Assembly: GCA_910577525.1 (NCBI GenBank)
Contig: CAJTLI010000057.1
Span: 1 to 10,879 of the forward strand
Direction: 5' to 3'
Source: an uncultured Oscillospiraceae bacterium
Lineage (GTDB): Bacteria; Bacillota; Clostridia; Oscillospirales; Oscillospiraceae
Length of the DNA: 10,879 nt
Positions 1 to 6,978 of the stretch are shown piece by piece. Positions within the stretch are counted from its first letter, which is position 1, and each line of letters begins with the position of its first letter. The notes beneath the pieces were generated by a model. It was not told the origin of the DNA. It worked only from the letters and a program-made list of their open reading frames with translations, and did no database searches. The position numbers and the translations under genes are program-made.

Positions 1-67
1 TCTTCACCGGGTCGATCTTGATTTCTGTTGTGTCAGGCACCTGCTTGACACAGACCAAAATATTCAC
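1..67 (-). CDS. etfB: Electron transfer flavoprotein beta subunit, N-terminal fragment
   Basis: Only the first 22 codons lie in the window; the gene runs off the left edge. Reading leftward from a GTG start at 67-65 gives (V/M)NILVCVKQVPDTTEIKID, the characteristic N-terminus of EtfB, in which the VCVKQVPDT strand-loop begins the nucleotide-binding fold. A GGAGG ribosome site at 79-75 sits 7 bases before the GTG, which supports this start. EtfB with EtfA forms the FAD (and AMP or second FAD) heterodimer that passes electrons to or from acyl-CoA dehydrogenase; some clostridial complexes also bifurcate electrons. It starts 44 bases after the acyl-CoA ligase stop, so it is probably the next gene of the same transcript, and etfA would be expected further left. 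The identity is strong; whether the complex bifurcates cannot be judged from this fragment. Confidence 0.88.
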   Translation of the reverse strand, partial: MNILVCVKQVPDTTEIKIDPVK

Positions 68-111
68 TTCAATTCCTCCAATCAGTGTGATATGCGAAAG
101 CTCTGTGTGGT

Positions 112-1704
112 TTATGACAGCTTCAGCCGTTCCTGAATAAGCTGAGCCAGCTCGGAGACCCGCACTTTGCCGGTGGCTGTCTTTGGCAGCTCATCCAAAA
201 ACAGGATGTATTTGGGCACCTTAAAGTCCGCCAGGCGCTGGGTGAGAAGGGCCCTCAGCTCCGGCTCGTCTGTTCCGTCCCCTTCCCGGCGCACCGCGCA
301 CAGGCAGACCTCCTCGCCGTAGTGGCGGTCGGGCACGCCCACGGCCTTGCACTCCAGAATCCCGGGCACATCCCCCAGGGCCGTCTCGATCTCCGCCGGG
401 GAGATGTTTTCGCCCCCCCGGATGATAAGCTCCTTCAGCCGCCCGGTGAGGTGGATGTTGCCCTCCCCGTCCAGCCAGCCCATGTCGCCGGTGTGGAGCC
501 AGCCGTCCCCGTCGACGGCCTTGGCGGTCTCCTCGGGCTGGCCATAGTAGCCCGCCATCACCAGATAGCCCCGGACGCAGATCTCACCGGTCTCTCCGGC
601 TGGAAGCTCCCCGCCCGTCTCGATGTGAACAATTTTTCCCTCCACATGGTCCATGAAGTGGCCCACCGTCCGGGCCCGGACCTCCAGCGGGTCGTCCGGA
701 TACGCCGCCGTCAGCCCCGCCGTGGCTTCGGTCTGGCCCAGGCTGGACAGCAGGGTAAAACCAAACCCGTCGTTGATCTGCCGGAACAGCTCGGCGGGGT
801 AGAAGCTGCCCCCGATGAAGCCGGTGCGCAGGGAGGACAGGTCCCAGCGCTCGAAATCCGGGCGGCACAGGATGGCGTGGAACAGAGTGGGCACACTGTT
901 TAAAATCGTGCACTTTCCCTGGCTCACCGCCTTTAAGATCATCCCGGTCCTGCGGCCCTCCGGCAGGTGGAGGCAGGCCCCCGCCGCGCAGGCCGCCATC
1001 ACGTTGGCGGACAGGCAGAAGCAGTGGAAAATGGGCACGGATACGCAGAAGCGGTCCCGCTCTGTGGCCCCCAGGTCGTGGGCCTGCTGGATGCCGCTGT
1101 TCACCCGGCTGTACTGGGTGCTCATGACGGCCTTGGGCACGCTGGTGGTGCCGCTGGTGTAGAGGATGTACCCGATATCCTGAGGGGTGGTCTCCCCCTC
1201 GGCCTCACCGAACATGTCGTCGCTGGCCTCGGATAAACTGTCCAGCGCCTCCAGCCCGCCGCCTTTCCCGCTCAGTCCGGCGTAGAGCGCCGCCTCCAGG
1301 GTGGGGACCTCTTCCTCCAGCCCCCGGCAGAGCTCCGGAAAGCTCATGCCCCGGTAGCCGTCGGTGACGATGAGACGGCTCACCTCTGTACGGCGCAGCG
1401 GCTCCGCCAGCTCGGCCCGCTGGAGGCTGGTGTTCAGGCAGGCCGCCGCCGCCCCGATCCGGGGCAGGGCGTAGAGCAGGAAAATGGTGTTGGGCTCGGT
1501 CTCGCACCACAGCCCCACCCGGTCCCCGCGGCGCACGCCCCAGGCCAGCAGGCGGCGGGCCGTATGGTCCACCGCCTCGTCCAGCTCCCGATAAGTCCAC
1601 GCCCGCCCCTGATATTCCAGGGCGGGGCGGTTTGGAAACCGCTGGGCCGCGCGGCGCAGAAGCTGGCTGACGGTCCAGTTTTCCAGCGGAAGGATTTCTC
1701 TCAT
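112..1704 (-). CDS. AMP-forming acyl-CoA synthetase (class I adenylate-forming ligase)
   Basis: A 530-residue member of the ANL superfamily, which activates a carboxylic acid with ATP to an acyl-adenylate and then an acyl-CoA. Visible motifs are the P-loop YTSGTTSVPKAV (about residues 182-193), SLGQTEATAG (321-330), the hinge motif HTGDMGWLDGEGN (404-416), GRLKELIIRGGENISPAEIE (421-440), and the C-terminal PKTATGK with catalytic Lys513. The P-loop reads TSVPKAV where TGxPKG is usual, a mild departure. Length is normal for the family. I chose ATG 1704 because it overlaps the stop of the upstream membrane-protein gene as ATGA (1704-1701), which suggests translational coupling; an in-frame start 11 codons earlier has no such support. 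No signal peptide is evident, so it should be cytoplasmic. In this cluster it could load the first hydroxy or free acid onto CoA so that the CoA-transferase can then recycle CoA, or activate an exogenous acid. The substrate is unknown; bile-acid or carnitine-type ligases are relatives but not shown. Confidence 0.9.
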   Translation of the reverse strand: MREILPLENWTVSQLLRRAAQRFPNRPALEYQGRAWTYRELDEAVDHTARRLLAWGVRRGDRVGLWCETEPNTIFLLYALPRIGAAAACLNTSLQRAELAEPLRRTEVSRLIVTDGYRGMSFPELCRGLEEEVPTLEAALYAGLSGKGGGLEALDSLSEASDDMFGEAEGETTPQDIGYILYTSGTTSVPKAVMSTQYSRVNSGIQQAHDLGATERDRFCVSVPIFHCFCLSANVMAACAAGACLHLPEGRRTGMILKAVSQGKCTILNSVPTLFHAILCRPDFERWDLSSLRTGFIGGSFYPAELFRQINDGFGFTLLSSLGQTEATAGLTAAYPDDPLEVRARTVGHFMDHVEGKIVHIETGGELPAGETGEICVRGYLVMAGYYGQPEETAKAVDGDGWLHTGDMGWLDGEGNIHLTGRLKELIIRGGENISPAEIETALGDVPGILECKAVGVPDRHYGEEVCLCAVRREGDGTDEPELRALLTQRLADFKVPKYILFLDELPKTATGKVRVSELAQLIQERLKLS

Positions 1705-2381
1705 GATTCCGCCTCCGCGGCTGCGCCGCCAAAGCACGCCTTCTGAATCAGCGGGGACAGGGGCTTTTTGATCAGCGCGATCACCTTGCCCGTCACTACC
1801 GCGGCGATGATTGTGCCCTCACGCACGCCGTCCAGCCGGTGGAGCAGGGCCAGCGACAGCACCAGGCCCAACAGCACCACCGTGCAGTCCACCACAATCT
1901 TCACATTGGGGAAGGGTTTTTTTGTGACCTGGGCCAGCGCCAGCGTCATGCCCTCCATGGGCATGGGCACCAGGCTCGCCTCAAGGTACAGCTCCACCCC
2001 CAGGGATACCACCACAATGCTGGCAGCCAGCATGACCAGCCGCCCGGCGTAGGTGGGCAGGCAGAAATCGCCCAGCAGCCACTTGGCGAAATCCACGAAA
2101 TAGCCGAAGATGGTGGAAAAAATCAGCTGCGTCAGGTTAATCCACTGAAACTCCCGCCGGAGCAGAACGATCTGGGCGAGAATGTACACCGTGAACACCC
2201 CAATGACGCAGAAGCTCAGGGCAAAGCCGCTGATCCGGCTGATGACGTAGGGCAGAGAGTTCACCGGGGAGATGCCCAGGTTGGCGTTGACCGAGACGGC
2301 CACGCCGATGGCCATGAAGAACAGGCCCAGGATATAGATCAGCACCCGGTAGACCCACTGGATGGGCTGGCTTTTTCTCAT
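1701..2381 (-). CDS. YczE/YyaS/YitT-like integral membrane protein
   Basis: A 226-residue hydrophobic protein with about five or six membrane segments, roughly at residues 10-30, 52-76, 82-106, 112-134, 160-182 and 188-204. The N-terminal pattern (short basic start, a first helix ending in a conserved-looking ANLGISPVNSLPY loop) resembles the YczE/YitT group of uncharacterised inner-membrane proteins. The start ATG at 2381 has an AAGGAG ribosome site 8 bases upstream. The gene follows the acyl-CoA dehydrogenase by 180 bases and overlaps the ligase start by four bases (ATGA), so it is co-translated with the ligase. The function of the family is not established. Position between fermentation enzymes suggests passage of the acid substrate or product, but this is inference only. 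Confidence 0.7.
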   Translation of the reverse strand: MRKSQPIQWVYRVLIYILGLFFMAIGVAVSVNANLGISPVNSLPYVISRISGFALSFCVIGVFTVYILAQIVLLRREFQWINLTQLIFSTIFGYFVDFAKWLLGDFCLPTYAGRLVMLAASIVVVSLGVELYLEASLVPMPMEGMTLALAQVTKKPFPNVKIVVDCTVVLLGLVLSLALLHRLDGVREGTIIAAVVTGKVIALIKKPLSPLIQKACFGGAAAEAES

Positions 2382-2409
2382 GAACAGCGCTCCTTTCCCT
2401 CAAATGAGC

Positions 2410-2440
2410 GCCGGGGAAGCGGAACTCCCGCTCCCCCGGC
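2410..2440. other. GC-rich stem-loop in the 180-bp gap upstream of the YczE-like gene
   Basis: In the gene-free stretch 2382-2561 the arms 2410-2422 and 2428-2440 pair over 13 positions with a single A-C mismatch, around a five-base loop (AACTC). On the transcribed (minus) strand it lies about 30 bases before the YczE-like ATG and is not followed by a T-run, so it does not look like an intrinsic terminator. It could stabilise the downstream part of the mRNA or mark a processing point between the dehydratase half and the ligase/ETF half of the operon. A second, AT-only inverted repeat (2538-2547 with 2553-2562) overlaps the acyl-CoA dehydrogenase stop codon. No convincing promoter was found here. 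Confidence 0.4.
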
Positions 2441-2561
2441 AGATGGTCATGCGGTTTCGATAAGAGCCTTCTTACCGTAGCCGGGCAAAAACTGACCATT
2501 CACAACCCATTATCGTAGCGGATGAAAGCTCATTTTGATTCTTTTTTCTTGAGAAAAAGAA

Positions 2562-3629
2562 TTACTTGAGCATCTGGCCGGAGATGACGATCTGCTGGAC
2601 CTGGGAGGAGCCCTCATAGATGGAGCAGACCCGAACGTCCCGGTACAGCCGCTCAATCTCATACTCCCGGCTGTAGCCGTAGCCGCCGTGGAGCTGGAGG
2701 GACTTGTTGATGATGTCGATGGCGGACTCGGCGGCGAAATACTTGGCCATGGACGCCTCCTTGTCGGCCTTGACCCCGTTGTCCATCAGCCAGGCGGCGT
2801 TGTAGACGAGGCCCCGGGCGGCGTTCAGCTTGGTCTCCATGTCGGCCAGCATGAAGGCGATGGCCTGGTGCTTGCACAGGGGCTTGCCGAACTGGACCCG
2901 GTTTTTGGTGTGCTCCACCGCCAGCTCAATGGCCTCGGCGGCCATCCCTAAGCACATGGAGGCCACGCCGATGCGGCCCACGGACAGGGTCTTCATGGCG
3001 TTGATAAAGCCCAGGTCGGGCTCGCCGATCATGCAGGACTTGGGCACCCGCACGTCCTCCAGCACCACGTCGCTGACGGGCACGCCCCGCTGGCCCATCT
3101 TCTCCTCGTGCTTGCCGCAGGACACCCCGGGCAGGGACATGTCCACCAGGAAGCAGCTGATGCCCTTGGCGCCCTTCTCAGGACTGGTCTTGGCGTAGAC
3201 GATGCAGGAGTTGGCGATGGGGGCCATGGTGATGAAGCACTTCCGGCCATTCAGGATGTAGCCGTCCCCGTCGGCCACGGCCTTGGTGGTGAGGCTGGCG
3301 GCGTCGGAGCCCGCGTTGGGCTCGGTGAGGCCGAAGGCGATGAACTCCTCGCCGGCCACCACGCCGGGCAGATACCGCTCCTTCTGCTCCGGGGTGCCGG
3401 AGATGACGATGGGGGCGGTGGACAGGGAGTTGGCGGAGGAGATAAACAGGGTGGCGGCGGCGCACTTTTTGGCGATCTCCTCCATGACGCACACATAGGA
3501 GCGCATATCCAGGCCCAGGCCGCCGAACTCCTCGGGGATCTTCTGGCCCAGGAAGCCCAGGTCGCCCATCTGCTTCACCACGTCCATGGGGAACTCCTCG
3601 TTCTGGTCGATGCCGGCGGCGATGGGGGC
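2562..3629 (-). CDS. Acyl-CoA dehydrogenase (AcdA/AcdB-like), N-terminus replaced by CoA-transferase sequence
   Basis: The 355 residues from APIAAGIDQNEEFPMD to the stop are a short-chain acyl-CoA dehydrogenase, missing only about the first 20-25 residues of the first helix. FAD and substrate regions are present: FGLTEPNAGSDAA, FITMAPIANS, the RVQFGKPL segment, LHGGYGYSREYEIERLYRD, and SIYEGSSQVQQIVISG with the catalytic glutamate of the YEG motif. The enzyme interconverts acyl-CoA and 2-enoyl-CoA with ETF as electron partner; here it should reduce the enoyl-CoA made by the dehydratase. There is no start codon or ribosome site of its own: the open frame continues upstream to 4181 through CoA-transferase sequence, with the join at KKDL-APIAAG (3630/3629). 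As written the domain could only be made as part of a fusion, and that fusion is itself cut off from its natural start by a frameshift at 4228-4232. The fold identity is certain; whether it is functional is doubtful. Confidence 0.85.
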   Translation of the reverse strand, partial: APIAAGIDQNEEFPMDVVKQMGDLGFLGQKIPEEFGGLGLDMRSYVCVMEEIAKKCAAATLFISSANSLSTAPIVISGTPEQKERYLPGVVAGEEFIAFGLTEPNAGSDAASLTTKAVADGDGYILNGRKCFITMAPIANSCIVYAKTSPEKGAKGISCFLVDMSLPGVSCGKHEEKMGQRGVPVSDVVLEDVRVPKSCMIGEPDLGFINAMKTLSVGRIGVASMCLGMAAEAIELAVEHTKNRVQFGKPLCKHQAIAFMLADMETKLNAARGLVYNAAWLMDNGVKADKEASMAKYFAAESAIDIINKSLQLHGGYGYSREYEIERLYRDVRVCSIYEGSSQVQQIVISGQMLK

Positions 3630-4557
3630 CAGGTCCTTTTTGCCCGCGGCCTCCACAATGATGTTGTAGAACTCCTCCAGATTGTTCTGGAGGTTGGCCT
3701 GGGGGAAGAACCGGGGGTCGCCCGCCAGGTCGGCCCGGTCCAGGGCGGTGACGAACCGGTCGTACATCCTGTCATAGGCGGGGGCGGAGAACTGAATCCA
3801 GCGGCCGTCCCGGGTCTTATGGGCCATGTTGAAGGGGTTGGCCATGCTCTTGCGGGAGATGGGGTACTGGGTGGACTTGTCGCCGTACTGGGCGGCCTGG
3901 AGCATGATGCCCATGTCCCAGATGGCGGAGTGGAACAGGCTGACAGTGACTTTGTCCCCCGTTCCGGTGCGGGAGGCCCGGTACAGCGCGGCGATGATGC
4001 CGCTGGCCAGGTTCATGGCCACCTGGTGGTCGCCCACGCCGGGGACGGGAATCATGGGCACATGGTCCTTGTCGAACAGAGTGCCCAGCATCCCGCCCCG
4101 GGCAAAGAAGGCGGTGAAGTCAAAGCCGGGCAGGTCCTTGTCCGGGCCCTTCTCGCCGTAGCCGGTGACATAGCCGTACACCAGCTTGGGGAACTTCGCC
4201 TTCAGGCTCTCGTAGTCCAGGCCCTGCTTTTTGCAGGGACTTCTCCCGGACGTTGGTGATGAAGATGTCGGCGGCGGCGATGAGCTTGAGGAGCGCCTCC
4301 AGCCCCTCGGGGGCCTTGGTGTTCAGGCAGATGCAGCGCTTGTTGGCGTTGTCCAGGTCGAAGCTGGTGTTCTCGTAGTCGCCCAGGGGACGGCCCTCGT
4401 TGATGGCGGTGCCCCGGAGGGGGTCCCGGCTGGGGGCCTCCACCTTGATGACGTCGGCGCCCAGGTCGGCCAGGTAGCGGGCGCAGGAGGGGGCGGCGAT
4501 GAAGTTGGCCAGTTCGATGATTTTTACCCCTTCAAGAGGGCGGTTCGCAGTTTCCAT
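3630..4557 (-). pseudogene. Type III (CaiB/BaiF) CoA-transferase, HadA/FldA-like, frameshifted and C-terminally truncated
   Basis: The N-terminal part METANRPLEGVKIIELANF...ADLGADVIKVEAP is typical of family III CoA-transferases, which move CoA between an acyl-CoA and a free (hydroxy) acid. The start ATG at 4557 has an AAAGGAA site upstream and lies 36 bases after the transporter stop. The reading frame breaks at a run of five A (plus strand TTTTT 4228-4232) after VREKSLQK. Dropping one base restores a smooth join to QGLDYESLKAKFP and GYVTGYGEKGPD. In the corrected frame the catalytic aspartate is Asp176, in VPGVGDHQVAMNL, the expected place. After about residue 309 (AAGKKDL) the last roughly 90 residues of a normal 400-residue transferase are absent and acyl-CoA dehydrogenase sequence begins in frame. 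In had/fld systems this enzyme loads the 2-hydroxy acid for dehydration. Both lesions would have to be consensus errors for the gene to work. Confidence 0.85.
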
Positions 4558-4593
4558 AAGACAGGTTCCTTTCTAAAAGTCAGATGGGGAAAG

Positions 4594-5769
4594 TCACTCG
4601 TCGATGCCGGGGGCGTCGATGCTGTGCTCCTGGAGGTACTTTTTGCTGATCTTGCGTCCGGCCAGGAAGATGGCGGGCAGGATCAGGATGGGCAGGTTCA
4701 CATAGCCCAGGATGGTATAGCCGGTGGACACCAGGGCCACGATGCCAAGCTTGGAGCACAGCGCGCAGGCCAGCAGCAGCACCGCCACCAGGATGGCGTC
4801 CTTGCCGGGGGTCTTCTCCTCCGGCTTGCGGTAGAACTTGGAGAACCGGGCCAGGTCGCCGAAGCAGAAGCCCACGGCGGTGGACAGCACGGCGATGAAC
4901 ACAGTGACCACATAGACCACCTTGGCCCAGCCAAAGCCCAGATGGTTCAGGATGCCGTAGAAGGGCAGAGGGTTGGTTTTGACATCCAGCACGTCGTAGC
5001 CGGTGAGGGAGGTGGCGGACAGCAGGAACAGGCTCAGGGCCACCAGCATCAGGGAGTTGCCGCAGATGCCGATGACGGCGGCCTTCTTGGAGGTGGAGCG
5101 GTTGGGCAGCTGGTTGGCCACGGAGGAGATGTTGGCGATGACGGTGGCCTGGAAGGCGGCGTAGATCACGCCGCTCCACAGGGCCTTGGGCAGGGAGGGC
5201 TCGATGCCGGGGGTGCTGGCCTGGTTGGCGATGGCCGCGCCCAGGTCCAGCTGGCCGGAGGTCATGGACAGAATGATGATGAGGGCCAGCACGGCGATGA
5301 CCAGATACATCATGTAGGTGGAGGCCTTGGACACCAGGCTGGCCCCGAAGGCGCACAGCAGGGCGGCGCACACGATAACCAGGGCCACGCCCAGCCCGTA
5401 GTTCAGGCCGAACTGGTTTTGCAGCAGGGTGGCGATGGCGTTGAGGCTGCCGCCCAGGGCGGTCATCATGGTGATGACGAACGAGATGTCGAACAGGAAG
5501 GCCACCCACTTGATGCCGAACACCTGCTGAATCCAGTCGCCGTAGTTGTAGGTCTTATAGATGCGGGAGAACTCTATAGAGCAGTACAGGCAGTAGCCCA
5601 GCAGGGCCATGGCCAGCACGGCGCAAATGGGGCCCCACACGCCGTACTTCACCCAATACTGGAGGATCTGAGTGCCGGAGGCCACGCCGGGGCCGAAGTG
5701 GGTGCCCATCCACACGCAGGCCAGGCCGATGGCGATGGCAGTTGTCTTGTTTTTTGTGTTGTTTTCGAT
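4594..5769 (-). CDS. Multi-spanning membrane transporter, YkvI-like (APC/LeuT-fold), with damaged start codon
   Basis: A hydrophobic protein of about 391 residues with ten or more membrane segments. Its first segment, TAIAIGLACVWMGTHFGPGVASGTQ, matches the unwound-helix glycine pattern seen in YkvI-type and related amino-acid/cation symporters; CSIEFSRIYKTYNYGDWIQQVFG follows the second segment. The obvious start is missing. GTG 5715 would cut the first helix in half, while 18 codons upstream an ATC at 5769-5767 stands where ATG is expected: it is preceded by an AAGGAG site 11 bases before it, followed by a polar lead ENNTKNKTT, and an in-frame TAA lies a few codons further up. I therefore place the ancestral start at 5769 and read the ATC as a mutated ATG or a base-call error. 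Lying between the dehydratase and the CoA-transferase, it probably imports the amino or hydroxy acid or exports the product; the substrate is not shown. The C-terminus is short and polar (IDAPGIDE). Confidence 0.7.
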   Translation of the reverse strand: MENNTKNKTTAIAIGLACVWMGTHFGPGVASGTQILQYWVKYGVWGPICAVLAMALLGYCLYCSIEFSRIYKTYNYGDWIQQVFGIKWVAFLFDISFVITMMTALGGSLNAIATLLQNQFGLNYGLGVALVIVCAALLCAFGASLVSKASTYMMYLVIAVLALIIILSMTSGQLDLGAAIANQASTPGIEPSLPKALWSGVIYAAFQATVIANISSVANQLPNRSTSKKAAVIGICGNSLMLVALSLFLLSATSLTGYDVLDVKTNPLPFYGILNHLGFGWAKVVYVVTVFIAVLSTAVGFCFGDLARFSKFYRKPEEKTPGKDAILVAVLLLACALCSKLGIVALVSTGYTILGYVNLPILILPAIFLAGRKISKKYLQEHSIDAPGIDE

Positions 5770-5798
5770 TGCGTTATACTCTCCTTCTCGTTTTTACC

Positions 5799-5819
5799 CC
5801 CCCGGCGGACCGCCGGGGG
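5799..5819. other. Perfect 10-bp inverted repeat between dehydratase and transporter genes
   Basis: Arms 5799-5808 (CCCCCGGCGG) and 5810-5819 pair perfectly around a single centre base; as RNA this would be a stem of about 8 bp with a five-base loop. It lies in the 90-base gap after the HadC-like stop. On the minus strand it is followed by GGTAAAAACG, not a T-run, so it is not a standard terminator. It may protect the 3' end of the dehydratase message or partly uncouple transporter expression. Confidence 0.5.
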
Positions 5820-5859
5820 CGGGGCAAACTGGATGCCCTCTTCTTTTCCCGCGCCCGGC

Positions 5860-6978
5860 CTACGCCAGCACATCCCGGAAGGTCTCCAGGGCGGTGCGGG
5901 CCTGTTCAAAGTTCCTCATCTGACGGTCCACCTCCACCATGGTCACTGGGATGCCCGCCTGAGCGCAGGCGTTCTTGATGGGGGGATAGTCAAACTCCTC
6001 CGGGTCGCAGAACTTGGTGAGCACTACCACCACGCCCTGGGCGCCCCGGGCGCGGGCCCGCTCCACGATGGTGCGGGGGCGTTTTTTATCCGGGTCGTAG
6101 AGCACGGAGCAGTTGTCCATGGCGGCAAACTTGTCCGCCAGGGCAGACAGCGGGTCCCCGGTCTCAGCGCAGTCGGCGCGGTACTGGCGGCTCTGGGCGG
6201 CCACGTCGTCGGCGGAGATGTGCAGGCCCAGATCGTCAAAGATGTCCAGCAGGGCGGGGCTGTCGCACAGGATGCCGGTGGTCATCACCTTCACCTTGTC
6301 CGCGCCGGGCTCCTGAGTGTCCAGGGCGGCCAGCAGCTCCTCCACCAGGGCGGTGTGCTCCTCCTTTTTCATAAAGAAGGCGCTCTTGAAGATATCGCTG
6401 CGCTGTGCGGCGGTGATTTCAGAGTGGACGGCCAGGGCCTCGTCCACCTTCCGCATGGCGGCATTGTGGGCGTTGTAGACCTTGATGGACTCGGTGAGCT
6501 TAGCCGGGTGGAATTTGACCCCCGCGGCCTTTTCCAGGTCGGCGATGACCCGCTCGTAACCGGCCCGGGTGAAATCGGCGCCCACCTTGCCCCAGCGGTT
6601 CTGGGGGTAGGTCATGGGGACGAAGGGGATGGAGGGCACGGCGTACTTCCAGTTCTGCCCCAGACATTTCAGGGAGTCGCACAGAGAGGGGATGACGATG
6701 GCGGAGGCCCCGTTATAGACGCCCTTCATGCCCAGCTCCAGGATGGACTGCATGACGGAGCAGATGAAGGCGGGGAAATACTCCTTGGAGCCCTCCAGGG
6801 GCACGTCGGCCCCCCAGGCCCCCATGGGAACAAGACCCATGGCGTGGATGAGCTCCTCGGGGGTGTAGACGGGGGCGGTGAGCACCACCTTTTCCCCCGC
6901 CTCCAGGTACTTTTTCATCTGACCACCGGGGTCTGCCGCCACGGTGTGAAACCGGCGCAGGATATCCTGTACGCTCAT
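5860..6978 (-). CDS. 2-hydroxyacyl-CoA dehydratase subunit 2 (HadC/FldC-like)
   Basis: A complete 372-residue protein of the HgdB/HadC/FldC/benzoyl-CoA reductase-like family. The dehydratase is a [4Fe-4S]-containing heterodimer that removes water from (R)-2-hydroxyacyl-CoA by a ketyl-radical route after one-electron activation. Visible are PVYTPEELIHAMGLVPMGAWG (35-55), Cys73 in FPAFICS, Cys100 and Cys105 in SLCDSLKCLGQNW, Cys238 in GILCDSP and Cys324 in LTKFCDPEEFDYP, all placed as expected for cluster ligands and the conserved C-terminal domain. The start ATG 6978 overlaps the stop of the preceding subunit as ATGA (6978-6975) and has a strong AGGAGG site 7 to 8 bases before it, which rules out the longer frame reading upstream. 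Length agrees with HadC/FldC (about 375). Its stop is TAG, relevant to the in-frame TAG of its partner. The gene is intact, but its partner subunit is broken as written, so alone it should be inactive. The substrate (leucine-, phenylalanine- or other derived) cannot be told. Confidence 0.9.
   Translation of the reverse strand: MSVQDILRRFHTVAADPGGQMKKYLEAGEKVVLTAPVYTPEELIHAMGLVPMGAWGADVPLEGSKEYFPAFICSVMQSILELGMKGVYNGASAIVIPSLCDSLKCLGQNWKYAVPSIPFVPMTYPQNRWGKVGADFTRAGYERVIADLEKAAGVKFHPAKLTESIKVYNAHNAAMRKVDEALAVHSEITAAQRSDIFKSAFFMKKEEHTALVEELLAALDTQEPGADKVKVMTTGILCDSPALLDIFDDLGLHISADDVAAQSRQYRADCAETGDPLSALADKFAAMDNCSVLYDPDKKRPRTIVERARARGAQGVVVVLTKFCDPEEFDYPPIKNACAQAGIPVTMVEVDRQMRNFEQARTALETFRDVLA

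Noticed and set aside
2450..2500. Short coding-like stretch (GQFLPGYGKKALIETA) in the gap before the YczE-like gene
   Set aside because: It is under 20 codons after the nearest possible start, with no ribosome site and no recognised relative. It could be a remnant but cannot be supported.
4221..4240. Programmed ribosomal frameshift in the CoA-transferase
   Set aside because: The needed shift is +1, while A-rich slippery sites normally give -1. No family of this kind is known to use frameshifting, and the same cluster has other lesions.
3108..4259. A 383-residue plus-strand open frame
   Set aside because: Antisense to the CoA-transferase/acyl-CoA dehydrogenase fusion, low-complexity composition, no recognisable motif.
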